A stretch of 64,000 nucleotides of DNA from Azospirillum rugosum (GTDB lineage: Bacteria; Pseudomonadota; Alphaproteobacteria; Azospirillales; Azospirillaceae): the NCBI RefSeq assembly GCF_017876155.1, contig NZ_JAGINP010000033.1:25656-89655 (forward strand). The letters run 5' to 3'. Positions 44,386 through 52,251 of this stretch are shown here, piece after piece. Below the pieces are notes generated by a model. It saw only the letters and a list, made by a program, of their open reading frames with translations, was not told the origin of the DNA and ran no database searches. The position numbers were made by a program, and so were the translations under genes. Within the stretch, counting starts at the first letter, position 1, and each line of letters begins with the position of its first letter.

Positions 44386-44454
44386 TTAAAGCGAACGGAA
44401 GTTCGCTTTAAAGAAAAAGGGAGCCGGCCCAGAGGCACGGCTCCCTTCTTTCAT
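44386..44454 (-). promoter_or_regulatory. Candidate Phe-rich leader peptide of pheST
   Basis: A 22-codon frame beginning ATGAAAGAAGGG and encoding MKEGSRASGPAPFFFKANF then RSL. It contains three consecutive Phe codons plus a fourth, 125 nt before pheS. In enterobacteria the pheM leader peptide senses charged tRNA-Phe in the same place. Caution is needed: the Phe codons are also the T-tract of the rplT terminator, so the run may be a by-product. Hairpins at 44383-44412 and 44297-44318 follow. Confidence 0.3.
44409..44444 (-). terminator. Terminator/attenuator after rplT
   Basis: On the minus strand GGGAGCCG, 11-nt loop, CGGCTCCC, then TTTTTCTTT. It separates rpmI-rplT from pheS-pheT and could act as a partial terminator or an attenuator. 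Confidence 0.8.
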
Positions 44455-44494
44455 GTCAGGCGCCTGATCGGGGCTCCGCCGTGAAGCGGAGACC

Positions 44495-44866
44495 TTACGC
44501 GGCGGCCTTGGAGGCGAGAGCGGCCTGGGCCTGGTCGACGATGGCCTTGAAGGCCTCCGGCTCACGGGCGGCCAAGTCCGACAGGACCTTGCGGTCGATC
44601 TCGATGCCGGCCAGCTTGATGCCGTTGATGAAGCGCGAGTAGGTCAGGCCGTACTGGCGGACGCCGGCGTTGATGCGCTGGATCCACAGGCCGCGGAAAT
44701 CGCGCTTCTTGTTGCGGCGGTCGCGGTAGGCGTAGCGAAGCGCCTTTTCGACCTTCTCGATCGCAATCCGGAAGTTCTTGGAATTGCGGCCCCGGTAGCC
44801 CTTGGCGAGCTTCAGGATCTTGCGGTGACGGGCGTGCGTGGTGACGCCGCGCTTAACACGAGCCAT
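44495..44866 (-). CDS. rplT: 50S ribosomal protein L20
   Basis: A 123-residue basic protein of the large subunit. The N-terminal helix (MARVKRGVTTHARHRKILKL) and core (RRNKKRDFRGLWIQRINAG) are diagnostic. L20 helps early 50S assembly and in many bacteria represses its own operon. It follows rpmI after 20 nt. Confidence 0.97.
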   Translation of the reverse strand: MARVKRGVTTHARHRKILKLAKGYRGRNSKNFRIAIEKVEKALRYAYRDRRNKKRDFRGLWIQRINAGVRQYGLTYSRFINGIKLAGIEIDRKVLSDLAAREPEAFKAIVDQAQAALASKAAA

Positions 44867-44886
44867 GGTTCAAATCCCCTTCAGTA

Positions 44887-45087
44887 TCAGGCGTTGCGCA
44901 GCCAATTCTTCAGCACGATCTTCTGGTCCGGCTCGGCCAGGGTCATCATGCCGCGCGCGTTGCGCTTCATCGTCGGGGACTTGTGCTCCAGGCAGTGGCG
45001 CTTGAAGGCCGCCTGGGCGCGGACCTTACCGGACGCGGTCACCTTGAAGCGCTTCTTGGCGCCGCTCTTCGTCTTCAGCTTGGGCAT
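44887..45087 (-). CDS. rpmI: 50S ribosomal protein L35
   Basis: A 66-residue basic ribosomal protein (MPKLKTKSGAKKRFKVTASG, HKSPTMKRNARGM). It is first in the operon rpmI-rplT. The usual upstream partner infC is not here, so this block is split from infC in this genome. An AAGGA site precedes the ATG and a good housekeeping promoter lies about 90 nt upstream. Confidence 0.97.
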   Translation of the reverse strand: MPKLKTKSGAKKRFKVTASGKVRAQAAFKRHCLEHKSPTMKRNARGMMTLAEPDQKIVLKNWLRNA

Positions 45088-45175
45088 TTTCGATCCTTGC
45101 GTTGGATGTTCCGAACTTGGCGGTTGGGCATGCCCTGGGCCTCAGGCCCGGCCTCGCCGCCCGTTGGAGCGCAGG

Positions 45176-45204
45176 GTTATACGCGCCGCTACGCCGTAAC
45201 GCAA
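45176..45204 (-). promoter_or_regulatory. Housekeeping (sigma-70) promoter of rpmI-rplT
   Basis: On the minus strand TTGCGT, 17-nt spacer, TATAAC. Both boxes and the spacing are close to consensus. Transcription would start near 45169, leaving an 80-nt leader before rpmI. It is one of the clearest promoters in the window. Confidence 0.65.
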
Positions 45205-45236
45205 GGCCCAGCCGCGGCCCAAAGGGCCTTACGGCG

Positions 45237-46466
45237 TCAGGAACGGCGCAGATACATCTTGCCGACGCCGTTCAGCGCGGTGAACAGCTGCGTGAACTGC
45301 GCCAGGAAGGCCTCCCAGGACAGGGCGCCGGCCTTCTCGGCGACGGCCCGGTGGATGTCGCCCAGCGTCGTCCGGCCGTCCACCCGCGCCAGGATCGGGC
45401 CGGCGAGGCGCGGCAGCGGCAGGGGGATCACGGCGCCCATCAGCTCCGCCTCCAGCACGCCGCCGGGCGGCAGACCCTTGGCCAGCGCCGCCCCGTCCAA
45501 GTCGCGCAGGACGGGCACGACCTCCGGTCCGTCCGGACGGGCGACGGCACCCTCCACATCCTGCGGGCGGACGAGGTAGGCGATGTGCTTGGTCATGGCG
45601 CCGGTCACCTGCTCCACCCAGGCGGCGCGCTCCAGCCAGGTCAGCTCCTCCAGCCGCTTCAGCAGGCGCGGGTCCTTGATCCAGACCGACGGTTCGTAGC
45701 GGTAGGGCTCCATCAGCGCGGCGACGGCGAGGCCGCCCGACGCGGCGAGGTCCGCCAGCTCCGCCACCGTGTAGGGCCGGTCGCAGGAATGCAGCAGCAG
45801 GTCGTACAGGTCGGCGTCGGCCTGTTTGTGGTCCCCGATGAAGGGGTTGTTCAGCAGCCAGTTGGAGCGCGGCAGATGCCCGATCAGGCGCTTGGCCAGC
45901 GCCACCTTCTCGTTGAGCGGCAGGTCGTCAGTGATGGTGCGCAGGGCGGCCTGCATTTGGTAGACGCCGGTGCGGCCATAGGGCGCGTAGACCATCAGCC
46001 CGATGCCGCCGCCGGGCTTCAACGCCCCGGCCAGGGAGCGCAGGCCGGCCGACGGGTCGTCCAGATGGTGCAGCACGCCGCAGCAGTCGATGTAGTCGAA
46101 CGGCCCCAGGCCATCCAGCTCCAGCAGGGAGCCGCGGCGGAAGTCGATGTTGGTCAGCCCGCGCGCCTTGCCCCGCGCCTCGGCAACCGCCCGCGCGGCG
46201 TCCGACAGGTCCAGGTAGGTAACGCGCCCGGGGTTGCCCGCATCGGCCATCTGCTGGGCGATCATGATCGTCCCGTCCCCGGTCCCGCCGCCGGCCACCA
46301 GCACGCTCAGGGGCTTCCCATGGTCGAGCCGCCCGCCGAAGACAAAGTGGTTCACCTCGTCCAGGTGGCTGGGCGAGCCGGTGATCAGGCGCTTTTTCTC
46401 GTCGGCCGGGTTGCGCGCGGGATAGGGGTAGGCCTCGTACTGGGCGCGCAGGGTGTCGATGCTCAT
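45237..46466 (-). CDS. SAM-dependent methyltransferase, two-domain
   Basis: A 409-residue protein. The N-terminal class I methyltransferase has the glycine motif LSVLVAGGGTGDGTIMIAQQ, the acidic end of strand 2 (VTYLDLSDAA) and FDYIDCCGVLHHLDDP. The C-terminal 170 residues form a separate Leu-rich domain, perhaps PqqA- or winged-helix-like, seen in peptide- or small-molecule-modifying methyltransferases. The substrate is unknown. The ATG at 46466 lacks a ribosome site. Confidence 0.8.
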   Translation of the reverse strand: MSIDTLRAQYEAYPYPARNPADEKKRLITGSPSHLDEVNHFVFGGRLDHGKPLSVLVAGGGTGDGTIMIAQQMADAGNPGRVTYLDLSDAARAVAEARGKARGLTNIDFRRGSLLELDGLGPFDYIDCCGVLHHLDDPSAGLRSLAGALKPGGGIGLMVYAPYGRTGVYQMQAALRTITDDLPLNEKVALAKRLIGHLPRSNWLLNNPFIGDHKQADADLYDLLLHSCDRPYTVAELADLAASGGLAVAALMEPYRYEPSVWIKDPRLLKRLEELTWLERAAWVEQVTGAMTKHIAYLVRPQDVEGAVARPDGPEVVPVLRDLDGAALAKGLPPGGVLEAELMGAVIPLPLPRLAGPILARVDGRTTLGDIHRAVAEKAGALSWEAFLAQFTQLFTALNGVGKMYLRRS

Positions 46467-46524
46467 CAAAAAGGCAGCCGGTCAGGTTGGCGGGTGCGCG
46501 ACCATAGCACCCCGGCGACCAAAA

Positions 46525-46557
46525 TTCCCCCCTCCCAGCCCGACCGGGAGAGGGGAA
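46525..46557. repeat. REP-like unit, single hairpin
   Basis: CCCCCTCCCAGCCCGACCGG and GGAGAGGGG form a short hairpin of the same family as 7036-7177. It lies between the methyltransferase start and the asparaginase stop. Confidence 0.5.
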
Positions 46558-46565
46558 TGCCGGAG

Positions 46566-47675
46566 TTATGCGCCCAGCCCCTCCGCCGCGCGGACCACGC
46601 CGACCTCCAGGCCGTTGCGGTTGGTGACGCGCTGGGTGAGCAGCTGTTCGGCGCGCGTCCACATCTCGTCCGGCAGGGCCTTGGTCGCGCGGATCAGGGC
46701 GGCCAGGGCCACCTCGCGGGCGCGCGGGGTGCCGTCGTCGATCTTCAGCGCGATGCCCAGCCCCTGCTTCGGAAGGACGGCGACGCCCACGGCCTCGGCC
46801 CCGCCTTTGACCAGCACCTGCCCGCCGGCCGCCTGCATCATCGCCGTGTCGAAGGCGCCCTTGCCGGCGATCAGGTAAGGATGCGCCCGCCAGGCGCGGC
46901 GGATGCGGGTCACCGCCTCGGCGCGGCTGTCGGGCAGGTCCTTCGGGTCGCCGATGCGGGCCATGGCGTAGGCGATGGCGGCCAGCGGGATGCCGATGGT
47001 CGGGATGGCGCAGCCGTCTACGCCCCAGGGGGCGTGCGACAGGTCCTGCCCGGTCATCTGCTCCGTCACGCCCAGGATGCGCTGCTGCACGGGGTGGTCG
47101 AAGCGGACGTAGCCCTTGGTCGGCTCCCCCTTGTGCAGGGCGGTGGTCAGGAAGCCGGCGTGCTTGCCGGAGCAGTTGTTGTGGAAGGCGGTCGGCGTCT
47201 CGCCGTGGCGGATCATCTCGTGGGCGGTGTCGGGATCGGTCGGCAGGTGCGCCCCGCACTCGTAGTCGTTCACCGTCAGGCCGATGCGCTTGATCCAGGC
47301 CTCCGCCAGCCGGGTGTGACGGATCTCCCCGTTGTGGGAGGAGCAGGCGAGCGCCAGCTCCTGGTCGCTGAGGCCGTAGGCGTCGAACGCGCCGGTCTCC
47401 ACCAGCGGGATCGCCTGGATGGCCTTGACGGCGGAGCGCGGGTAGACCGGCGCCTGGATGTCGCCCCACTGGGCGAGGACCCGGCCGTCGGAATCGACGA
47501 TGCAGGCGCGGCCGCGGTGGACGGATTCCACCATTCCGCCGCGGGTCACCTCCACGAGGATCGGCGCCTCGGGCGGTCCGGACAGGTCGGCGTGGGCCTC
47601 TGTGCCAGAGGAGTCATGGGCGTGGCCGTGGTGATCGCCGTGGCCGCCGCAGCAGGAGGAATGGTCGTGGCTCAT
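46566..47675 (-). CDS. L-asparaginase (Rhizobium etli type II family)
   Basis: A 369-residue enzyme of the thermolabile/rhizobial asparaginase family, unrelated to the E. coli enzymes, which hydrolyses Asn to Asp and ammonia. The serine-lysine motif YPRSAVKAIQ, the Cys-containing metal region LACSSHNGEIRH and NNCSGKHAGFL are present. The first 28 residues (MSHDHSSCCGGHGDHHGHAH onward) form a His/Cys-rich extension that looks like a metal-binding tail. The ATG at 47675 was chosen because upstream codons do not resemble the family. Confidence 0.85.
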   Translation of the reverse strand: MSHDHSSCCGGHGDHHGHAHDSSGTEAHADLSGPPEAPILVEVTRGGMVESVHRGRACIVDSDGRVLAQWGDIQAPVYPRSAVKAIQAIPLVETGAFDAYGLSDQELALACSSHNGEIRHTRLAEAWIKRIGLTVNDYECGAHLPTDPDTAHEMIRHGETPTAFHNNCSGKHAGFLTTALHKGEPTKGYVRFDHPVQQRILGVTEQMTGQDLSHAPWGVDGCAIPTIGIPLAAIAYAMARIGDPKDLPDSRAEAVTRIRRAWRAHPYLIAGKGAFDTAMMQAAGGQVLVKGGAEAVGVAVLPKQGLGIALKIDDGTPRAREVALAALIRATKALPDEMWTRAEQLLTQRVTNRNGLEVGVVRAAEGLGA

Positions 47676-47781
47676 GGGAGCGAAGCTTGCCTCTCTCCGC
47701 GCCCCGAGGCAAGGTGTCGCACCCTCGGACCCGCCATGCTGTTGTTGATTGCGGGCCGGAACCAGCAGCGATTTTCGGACC

Positions 47782-48366
47782 ATGCGTGGATATTTCGCCG
47801 TCGGCGTCGAACGGATCAGCAAACCCGGCAATGTCGGGAACCTGATGCGCTCCGCCCATGCCTTCGGGGCATCCTTCTTCTTCGCCATCGACCCGGAGCC
47901 CGACCTGCGCGAGGCGCGGTTTGTGGACACCTCCGGCGCTGCCGAGCATCTGCCGCTCTACGTCTACGACCGGGTGGCCGACCTGGCCCTGCCCAAGGAC
48001 TGCCAGCTGGTGGGCGTGGAGCTGACCGAGGACGCGGTGGACCTGCCCAGCTTCCGCCACCCGACCCGCGCCGCCTATGTGCTGGGGCCGGAGCGCGGCA
48101 GCCTGTCGGCGCCGTTGCTGGAGCGCTGCGACTTCGTGGTGAAGATCCCCATGAAGTTCTGCATCAACGTCGGCGTGGCCGGTGCGCTGGTGATGTACGA
48201 CCGCATGATCAGCCTGGGCCGCTTCGCCGAACGCCCCGTGCGCGTCGGCGGCCCGACCGAGCTTCGGCCCGAGCACAAGCACGGCCGGCAGATCATGCGC
48301 AACCCGGAACGCCGGCGGCGCATGCGCGGCGAGCAGAAGCCGGTGGTGATCCGCGACGACGAGTGA
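47782..48366 (+). CDS. SPOUT (TrmH-type) RNA 2'-O-methyltransferase
   Basis: A 194-residue methyltransferase. Motif 1 is SKPGNVGNLMRSAHAFGA, motif 2 AYVLGPERGSL and motif 3 KIPMKFCINVGVAGALVMYD, the deep trefoil knot. It would methylate a ribose in tRNA or rRNA. The exact target is not shown. A basic C-terminus (RNPERRRRMRGEQK) could bind RNA. Divergent from the asparaginase gene, about 105 nt apart. Confidence 0.88.
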   Translation: MRGYFAVGVERISKPGNVGNLMRSAHAFGASFFFAIDPEPDLREARFVDTSGAAEHLPLYVYDRVADLALPKDCQLVGVELTEDAVDLPSFRHPTRAAYVLGPERGSLSAPLLERCDFVVKIPMKFCINVGVAGALVMYDRMISLGRFAERPVRVGGPTELRPEHKHGRQIMRNPERRRRMRGEQKPVVIRDDE

Positions 48367-48418
48367 GTGAGTAAGTGCGAGCCTGTTGCGCGTGGTCCAA
48401 AGGCGGCAAAGGGTAAAA

Positions 48419-48535
48419 CCACGAAGGCACAAAGGACACAAAGAACGTCACAAAGGGGCGCCGGCATTGACAACGCTTGCGTTGGAATCTCGGAACTCCT
48501 TTGTGAAAATCTTTGTGTCCTTTGTGCCTTCGTGG
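48419..48535. repeat. Long inverted repeat, CACGAAGGCACAAAGG type
   Basis: Perfect 26-bp arms at 48419-48444 and 48510-48535 (core CACGAAGGCACAAAGGACAC) with a nested 9-bp pair TCACAAAGG/CCTTTGTGA. It lies between two convergent genes. Words of this type occur as intergenic repeats in many unrelated bacteria. There is no coding content. Confidence 0.8.
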
Positions 48536-48553
48536 TGAATCCCCTTCAACCCG

Positions 48554-49228
48554 TCAGAACTTCACGAACGGGTTCAGGATCAGCCCGAGCGCGCCGGTGA
48601 AGCGCAGCAGCCCGTCGGTGACGGCCAGGCACAGGCAACCTTCCTCGTCCGCGACCGGGCGGTGGCGGATGGAACCGTCGGCGACGGACAGGTCGCCGCG
48701 GCCGAACTGGCCCAGGTCGTCGGTGAAGCCGCCGTCGAGCACCAGCGTCAGCTCGACCCCGCGGTGGGTGTGGTGCGGCGGCCCGACGCCGGGGCCGAGC
48801 CGCATCAGCCGCGCCTTGGACCGGCCACCCGGCGGGCCGGACAGGGGGATGTCGCAGCAGTCCATGCCCCGCATCAGCCGCGTCCAGGGCAGGCGCGACA
48901 GATCGTCGCCGACGTAGCGGCGCAGCGGTTCCGGGATCAGCGGCACGGGAATCGGCTTCGGCGGGCGCACCGGGGCGGCCGCGCGCGGCAGCGGCGGATG
49001 CTCGTCCAGCCGGGCCAGCACGGCCTCCAGGCTCGCGGGGTCTACCGCCTCCGGCTCGATCTCCTCCAGCAGCGCGCCGCCGACGGCCTCCATCTCCGCG
49101 ACGTTCAGGCGGCAGCAAGGGCACAGGGCGAGATGCGTGGCGACGGCGAGCGACACCGCCTCGTCCAGCGCCCCGCCGGCGTAGTCGATCAGCAGCGTGT
49201 CGCCGGGATGGTGGGTCGGCACGGTCAT
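48554..49228 (-). CDS. chrR: ChrR-family zinc anti-sigma factor
   Basis: A 224-residue anti-sigma factor with the layout of Rhodobacter ChrR. The N-terminal anti-sigma domain has the zinc set H6 (or H7), H32, C36 and C39 in THLALCPCC. The C-terminal cupin carries HHTHRGVELTLVLDGGF. In the family it holds RpoE inactive and releases it on singlet oxygen or organic peroxide. It overlaps the sigma factor gene by 4 nt. Confidence 0.9.
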   Translation of the reverse strand: MTVPTHHPGDTLLIDYAGGALDEAVSLAVATHLALCPCCRLNVAEMEAVGGALLEEIEPEAVDPASLEAVLARLDEHPPLPRAAAPVRPPKPIPVPLIPEPLRRYVGDDLSRLPWTRLMRGMDCCDIPLSGPPGGRSKARLMRLGPGVGPPHHTHRGVELTLVLDGGFTDDLGQFGRGDLSVADGSIRHRPVADEEGCLCLAVTDGLLRFTGALGLILNPFVKF

Positions 49229-49812
49229 GCGGTGTCCCTCAGGGCCTTGCGCAGGCGTTCCATGGCCAGGCGCAGGCGCGACTTTACGGTGCCGAGCGGG
49301 ATCCCGCGCTCCGCGGAAATCACGCTGTGGGGCTTATCCTCGAAATAGGCAAGCCGGAGCAGTTCCGCTTGCTCCGGCGGCAAATCCTTCAAGGCCGCCC
49401 GCAGGCGGCCGGCGGATTCCTGGGTTTCCAGGCGCCGGTCGGCGCTCTCCGGCCGGTCAGGCACCAGGGCCGGGACGAGCGCCGGGTCGTCGGGGTCGAT
49501 CTCCGGCCGCTGCTCCCGTCGCAGGACGTCGATTCGCTTGTTGCGGGCGATGGTGAAGACCCAGGTGCTGGCCGAGGCCTGCGCCGGGTCGTAGGTCTCG
49601 GCGCGGCGCCAGACCAGAAGCATCACCTCCTGCACCAGCTCCTCCGCCCCCGCGGCGTCGCAGCCCTGACGGCGCAGATAGGCCTTCAGCCGCGGGGCGA
49701 AATGGCCGAACAGCGCCGCGAAGGCGGCGCGGTCCCGCTCCCGCCCGACCGCGAGCAGCCGGTCTTCGAGCGTCTGGTCCGATCCGGTGTCTGGAGAACC
49801 GATGTCCTGCAT
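49225..49812 (-). CDS. rpoE: ECF sigma factor (RpoE, ChrR-linked)
   Basis: A 195-residue ECF sigma factor. Region 2 (AEELVQEVMLLVWRRAETYD, ASTWVFTIARNKRIDVLRRE) reads the -10 and region 4 (PPEQAELLRLAYFEDKPHSV, ISAERGIPLGTVKSRLRLAM) reads the -35. It is coupled to chrR by a 4-nt overlap, which keeps the inhibitor stoichiometric. The ATG at 49812 gives a normal length. No ribosome site is obvious. A promoter matching the family's own recognition words lies upstream. Confidence 0.9.
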   Translation of the reverse strand: MQDIGSPDTGSDQTLEDRLLAVGRERDRAAFAALFGHFAPRLKAYLRRQGCDAAGAEELVQEVMLLVWRRAETYDPAQASASTWVFTIARNKRIDVLRREQRPEIDPDDPALVPALVPDRPESADRRLETQESAGRLRAALKDLPPEQAELLRLAYFEDKPHSVISAERGIPLGTVKSRLRLAMERLRKALRDTA

Positions 49813-50122
49813 CGGCGCATTCAAGGGGAACAGCGCGCGCGGCACAAGGGGCAGCACATGGGGACGGGTGCGCAGCCCCTCGGCAAAGCGCGGGTCCGGG
49901 CGTCGCAGGGCGGTCGGTGTCTTGGCGGCGGTTCGGGTCACGTGGCTTGTACGCGGCCGTGGCCTCGGTGGATCACCGGCATCGGCACACCCAAATCGAT
50001 CGAGGGAGTCGCAACCTTCGTTTCCGGCCGTCGTCCAACCTTGGATTCGCGCACCGAATTGGGGTAGTGTCCGGGTCGCTTCCGAACCCCTCCCGCAAAA
50101 CCATTCGAGCGTTCGCCCAACG
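49813..50122. other. Divergent gap, rpoE to IalB-like gene
   Basis: About 310 bases without a gene. It holds the rpoE-type promoter at 49946-49975 and the start region of the exported-protein gene. Confidence 0.4.
49946..49975 (-). promoter_or_regulatory. Candidate autoregulated RpoE promoter
   Basis: On the minus strand TGATCC, 18-nt spacer, TACAAG. Rhodobacter RpoE recognises TGATCC with a TAAGA-like -10 at 18-19 nt. The -35 is exact, the -10 partial. It would drive rpoE-chrR with a roughly 130-nt leader, the usual autoregulation. Confidence 0.45.
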
Positions 50123-50671
50123 ATGTTGCCTGTCCGCACCATCTGCCGCGCCGCCGGCGCCGCGCTGGCCCTGGCCTGCCCTATCCTGGTCGCAACGGCC
50201 ACCACGGCGGGGGCGGCCGACCCGCGCCTGCTCGGCACCTTCAAGGACTGGAACGCCTTCGCGTTCGACGAAAGCGGGCACAAGGTCTGCTACGTCTCCA
50301 GCCAGCCCAAGAAGAAGGAGCCGGCCACCGCCAAGCGCGGCGACATCTACGTGCTGGTGACGCACCGCCCGGCCGAGAAGACGCTGGATGTGGTCAGCTT
50401 CATCGCCGGCTATTCCTACAAGAAGGACGCCGACACGGTGGTGGAGGTCGGCGGCAAGACCTTCAAGCTGTTCAACGAGGGCGAGACCGCCTGGGCCCGC
50501 GACTCCGACACGGACAAGGCGGTCACCGCCGCCCTGCGCGACGCCAAGGGCAAGCCGATGGTGGTGAAGGGCATCTCCGCCCGCGGCACCAAGACCACCG
50601 ACACCTACAGCACCGACGGCGCCGCCCAGGCTCTGGACGCCATCAACAAGGCCTGCGACGTCAAGCGCTGA
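50123..50671 (+). CDS. IalB-family exported protein
   Basis: A 182-residue exported protein. The signal peptide ends near TTAGAADP, followed by LLGTFKDWNAFAFDESGHKV CYV, then a beta-rich body with the pattern seen in the invasion-associated locus B family of alphaproteobacteria (EVGGKTFKLFNEGETAWARD, KGISARGTKTTDTYS). Two Cys (in HKVCYV and NKACDV) could pair. The role of the family outside Bartonella is unclear. Divergent from rpoE. Confidence 0.8.
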   Translation: MLPVRTICRAAGAALALACPILVATATTAGAADPRLLGTFKDWNAFAFDESGHKVCYVSSQPKKKEPATAKRGDIYVLVTHRPAEKTLDVVSFIAGYSYKKDADTVVEVGGKTFKLFNEGETAWARDSDTDKAVTAALRDAKGKPMVVKGISARGTKTTDTYSTDGAAQALDAINKACDVKR

Positions 50672-50771
50672 CGGCAACCCTGCCGGCAAATGACAAGCGC
50701 CCAGCGAATTGCTGGGTTTCTCAGCGCTTCGTCTTTTGACTCTTTCCGCTCATGGCCCTATCTAGGGGGCC

Positions 50772-51941
50772 ATGAGCGCCTCCAACCATGCTGCTGCCTT
50801 TGCCCTGCCGGCGACCGACGCCGACGGACGCAAGAACCTTGTCGGCCTGTCCCGCGACGAGCTGGAAGCCGAAATGCTGTCCATCGACCTGGAAAAGTTC
50901 CGGGCCCGCCAGCTCTGGCACTGGATCTACCACCGCGGAGCCACCGACTTCGCGGTGATGACCACGCTCGCCAAGCCGGTGCGCGAGAAGCTGGCCGAGA
51001 GCTACGCCGTGGCCCGGCCGACCATGGTGCGCGACCTGAAGTCGGTGGACGGCACGCGCAAGTGGCTGCTGCGCATGCCCGACGGGCAGGAGGTGGAGAG
51101 CGTTCATATTCCGGAGGAAGACCGCGGCACGCTCTGCGTCTCCTCCCAGGTCGGCTGCACGCTGACCTGCCGCTTCTGCCACACCGGCACGCAGCGCTTG
51201 GTGCGCAACCTCGACGCCTCGGAAATCGTGGCGCAGGTCATGCTGGCCCGCGACGCGCTCGGCGAATGGCCGGCCCCGCCGGACGGGCGCATGATCTCCA
51301 ACATCGTCATGATGGGGATGGGCGAGCCGCTCTTTAACTACGAGAACGTCGCCAAGGCGCTGAAGATCGTCATGGACGGCGACGGCATCTCCATCTCCAA
51401 GCGGCGCATCACCCTGTCCACCTCGGGCGTCGTCCCGGCCATGAAGCGTTGCGGGGAGGAGCTGAACGTCAACCTCGCCGTCAGCCTGCACGCGGTGACC
51501 GACGAGCTGCGCGACATCATCATGCCCATCAACCGGAAGTATCCGTTGAAGGAGCTGATGGACGCCTGCCGCAACTACCCGGGCCTGAACAACGCGCGGC
51601 GCATCACCTTCGAATATGTGATGCTGAAGGGCATCAACGACAGCCCGGCCGACGCGCGGGCTCTGGTGAAGCTGCTGGACGGCATCCCGTCGAAGATCAA
51701 CCTGATCCCCTTCAACCCCTGGCCGGGCGCGCCGTACGAGCGCTCCACCGACAAGGCGATCCAGGTGTTTGGCGACATCGTCAACAACGCCGGCTACGCC
51801 AGCCCGGTGCGGACGACCCGCGGCGAGGACATCATGGCCGCCTGCGGCCAGCTGAAGAGCGCGTCCGTGCGCCTGTCCGCCGCCGACCGCGCGGCGATCG
51901 AGAAGGTGCTGGCGGAAAAGGACGCGGCGCTGGTCGGGTAA
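50772..51941 (+). CDS. rlmN: 23S rRNA A2503 / tRNA A37 methyltransferase RlmN
   Basis: A 389-residue radical-SAM enzyme that makes 2-methyladenosine in 23S rRNA and some tRNAs. The [4Fe-4S] ligands are C129, C133 and C136 (CTLTCRFCHTGTQ). GEPLFNYENV and the C-terminal Cys (GEDIMAACGQL) that receives the methyl are present. The ATG at 50772 fits the family. Confidence 0.94.
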   Translation: MSASNHAAAFALPATDADGRKNLVGLSRDELEAEMLSIDLEKFRARQLWHWIYHRGATDFAVMTTLAKPVREKLAESYAVARPTMVRDLKSVDGTRKWLLRMPDGQEVESVHIPEEDRGTLCVSSQVGCTLTCRFCHTGTQRLVRNLDASEIVAQVMLARDALGEWPAPPDGRMISNIVMMGMGEPLFNYENVAKALKIVMDGDGISISKRRITLSTSGVVPAMKRCGEELNVNLAVSLHAVTDELRDIIMPINRKYPLKELMDACRNYPGLNNARRITFEYVMLKGINDSPADARALVKLLDGIPSKINLIPFNPWPGAPYERSTDKAIQVFGDIVNNAGYASPVRTTRGEDIMAACGQLKSASVRLSAADRAAIEKVLAEKDAALVG

Positions 51942-51948
51942 GGCGCTT

Positions 51949-51979
51949 CTCCCCTCTCCCTGCCCCGGCGGGAGAGGGG
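51949..51979. repeat. REP-like unit, single hairpin
   Basis: CTCCCCTCTCCCTGCC and CGGGAGAGGGG fold into one hairpin of the family at 7036-7177. It lies just after rlmN and could act as a weak transcription stop, though no T-tract follows. Confidence 0.5.
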
Positions 51980-52014
51980 TATAGTGCCACGCCCGTGTCT
52001 TCAGGAGATCCCCC

Positions 52015-52251
52015 GTGCCCGCCTTCGCCGTCGACCCCGGCTTGATCCTGTTCCTGTTCAACGCCGTGGCCGTCTGGCCGTTGATGCGCATCTTCCGGCG
52101 GGCCGGATTCTCGCCCTGGTGGGCGCTGGTGATCTTCGTGCCGGTGATCGGGCTGGTCGCCGTGCTGGGCTTCCTCACGTTTCGGCGCTGGCCGGCGCGC
52201 ATCGCCGTCGACCCGCCCGCCCCGACGCGCAAGGCGCGGAGGACCGCGTGA
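52015..52251 (+). CDS. Small two-helix membrane protein
   Basis: A 78-residue protein with two membrane helices (LILFLFNAVAVWPLMRIF, PWWALVIFVPVIGLVAVLGF) and a basic tail. No family recognised. The GTG start has AGGAGA 6 nt upstream. Its stop overlaps the next ATG by one base, so the two small membrane proteins are co-translated and may work together. Confidence 0.7.
   Translation: MPAFAVDPGLILFLFNAVAVWPLMRIFRRAGFSPWWALVIFVPVIGLVAVLGFLTFRRWPARIAVDPPAPTRKARRTA

Noticed and set aside
45102..48374. A 1090-codon plus-strand frame over the methyltransferase and asparaginase genes
   Set aside because: It runs antisense to two well-recognised genes and has no domain. It is an artefact of GC-rich third positions.
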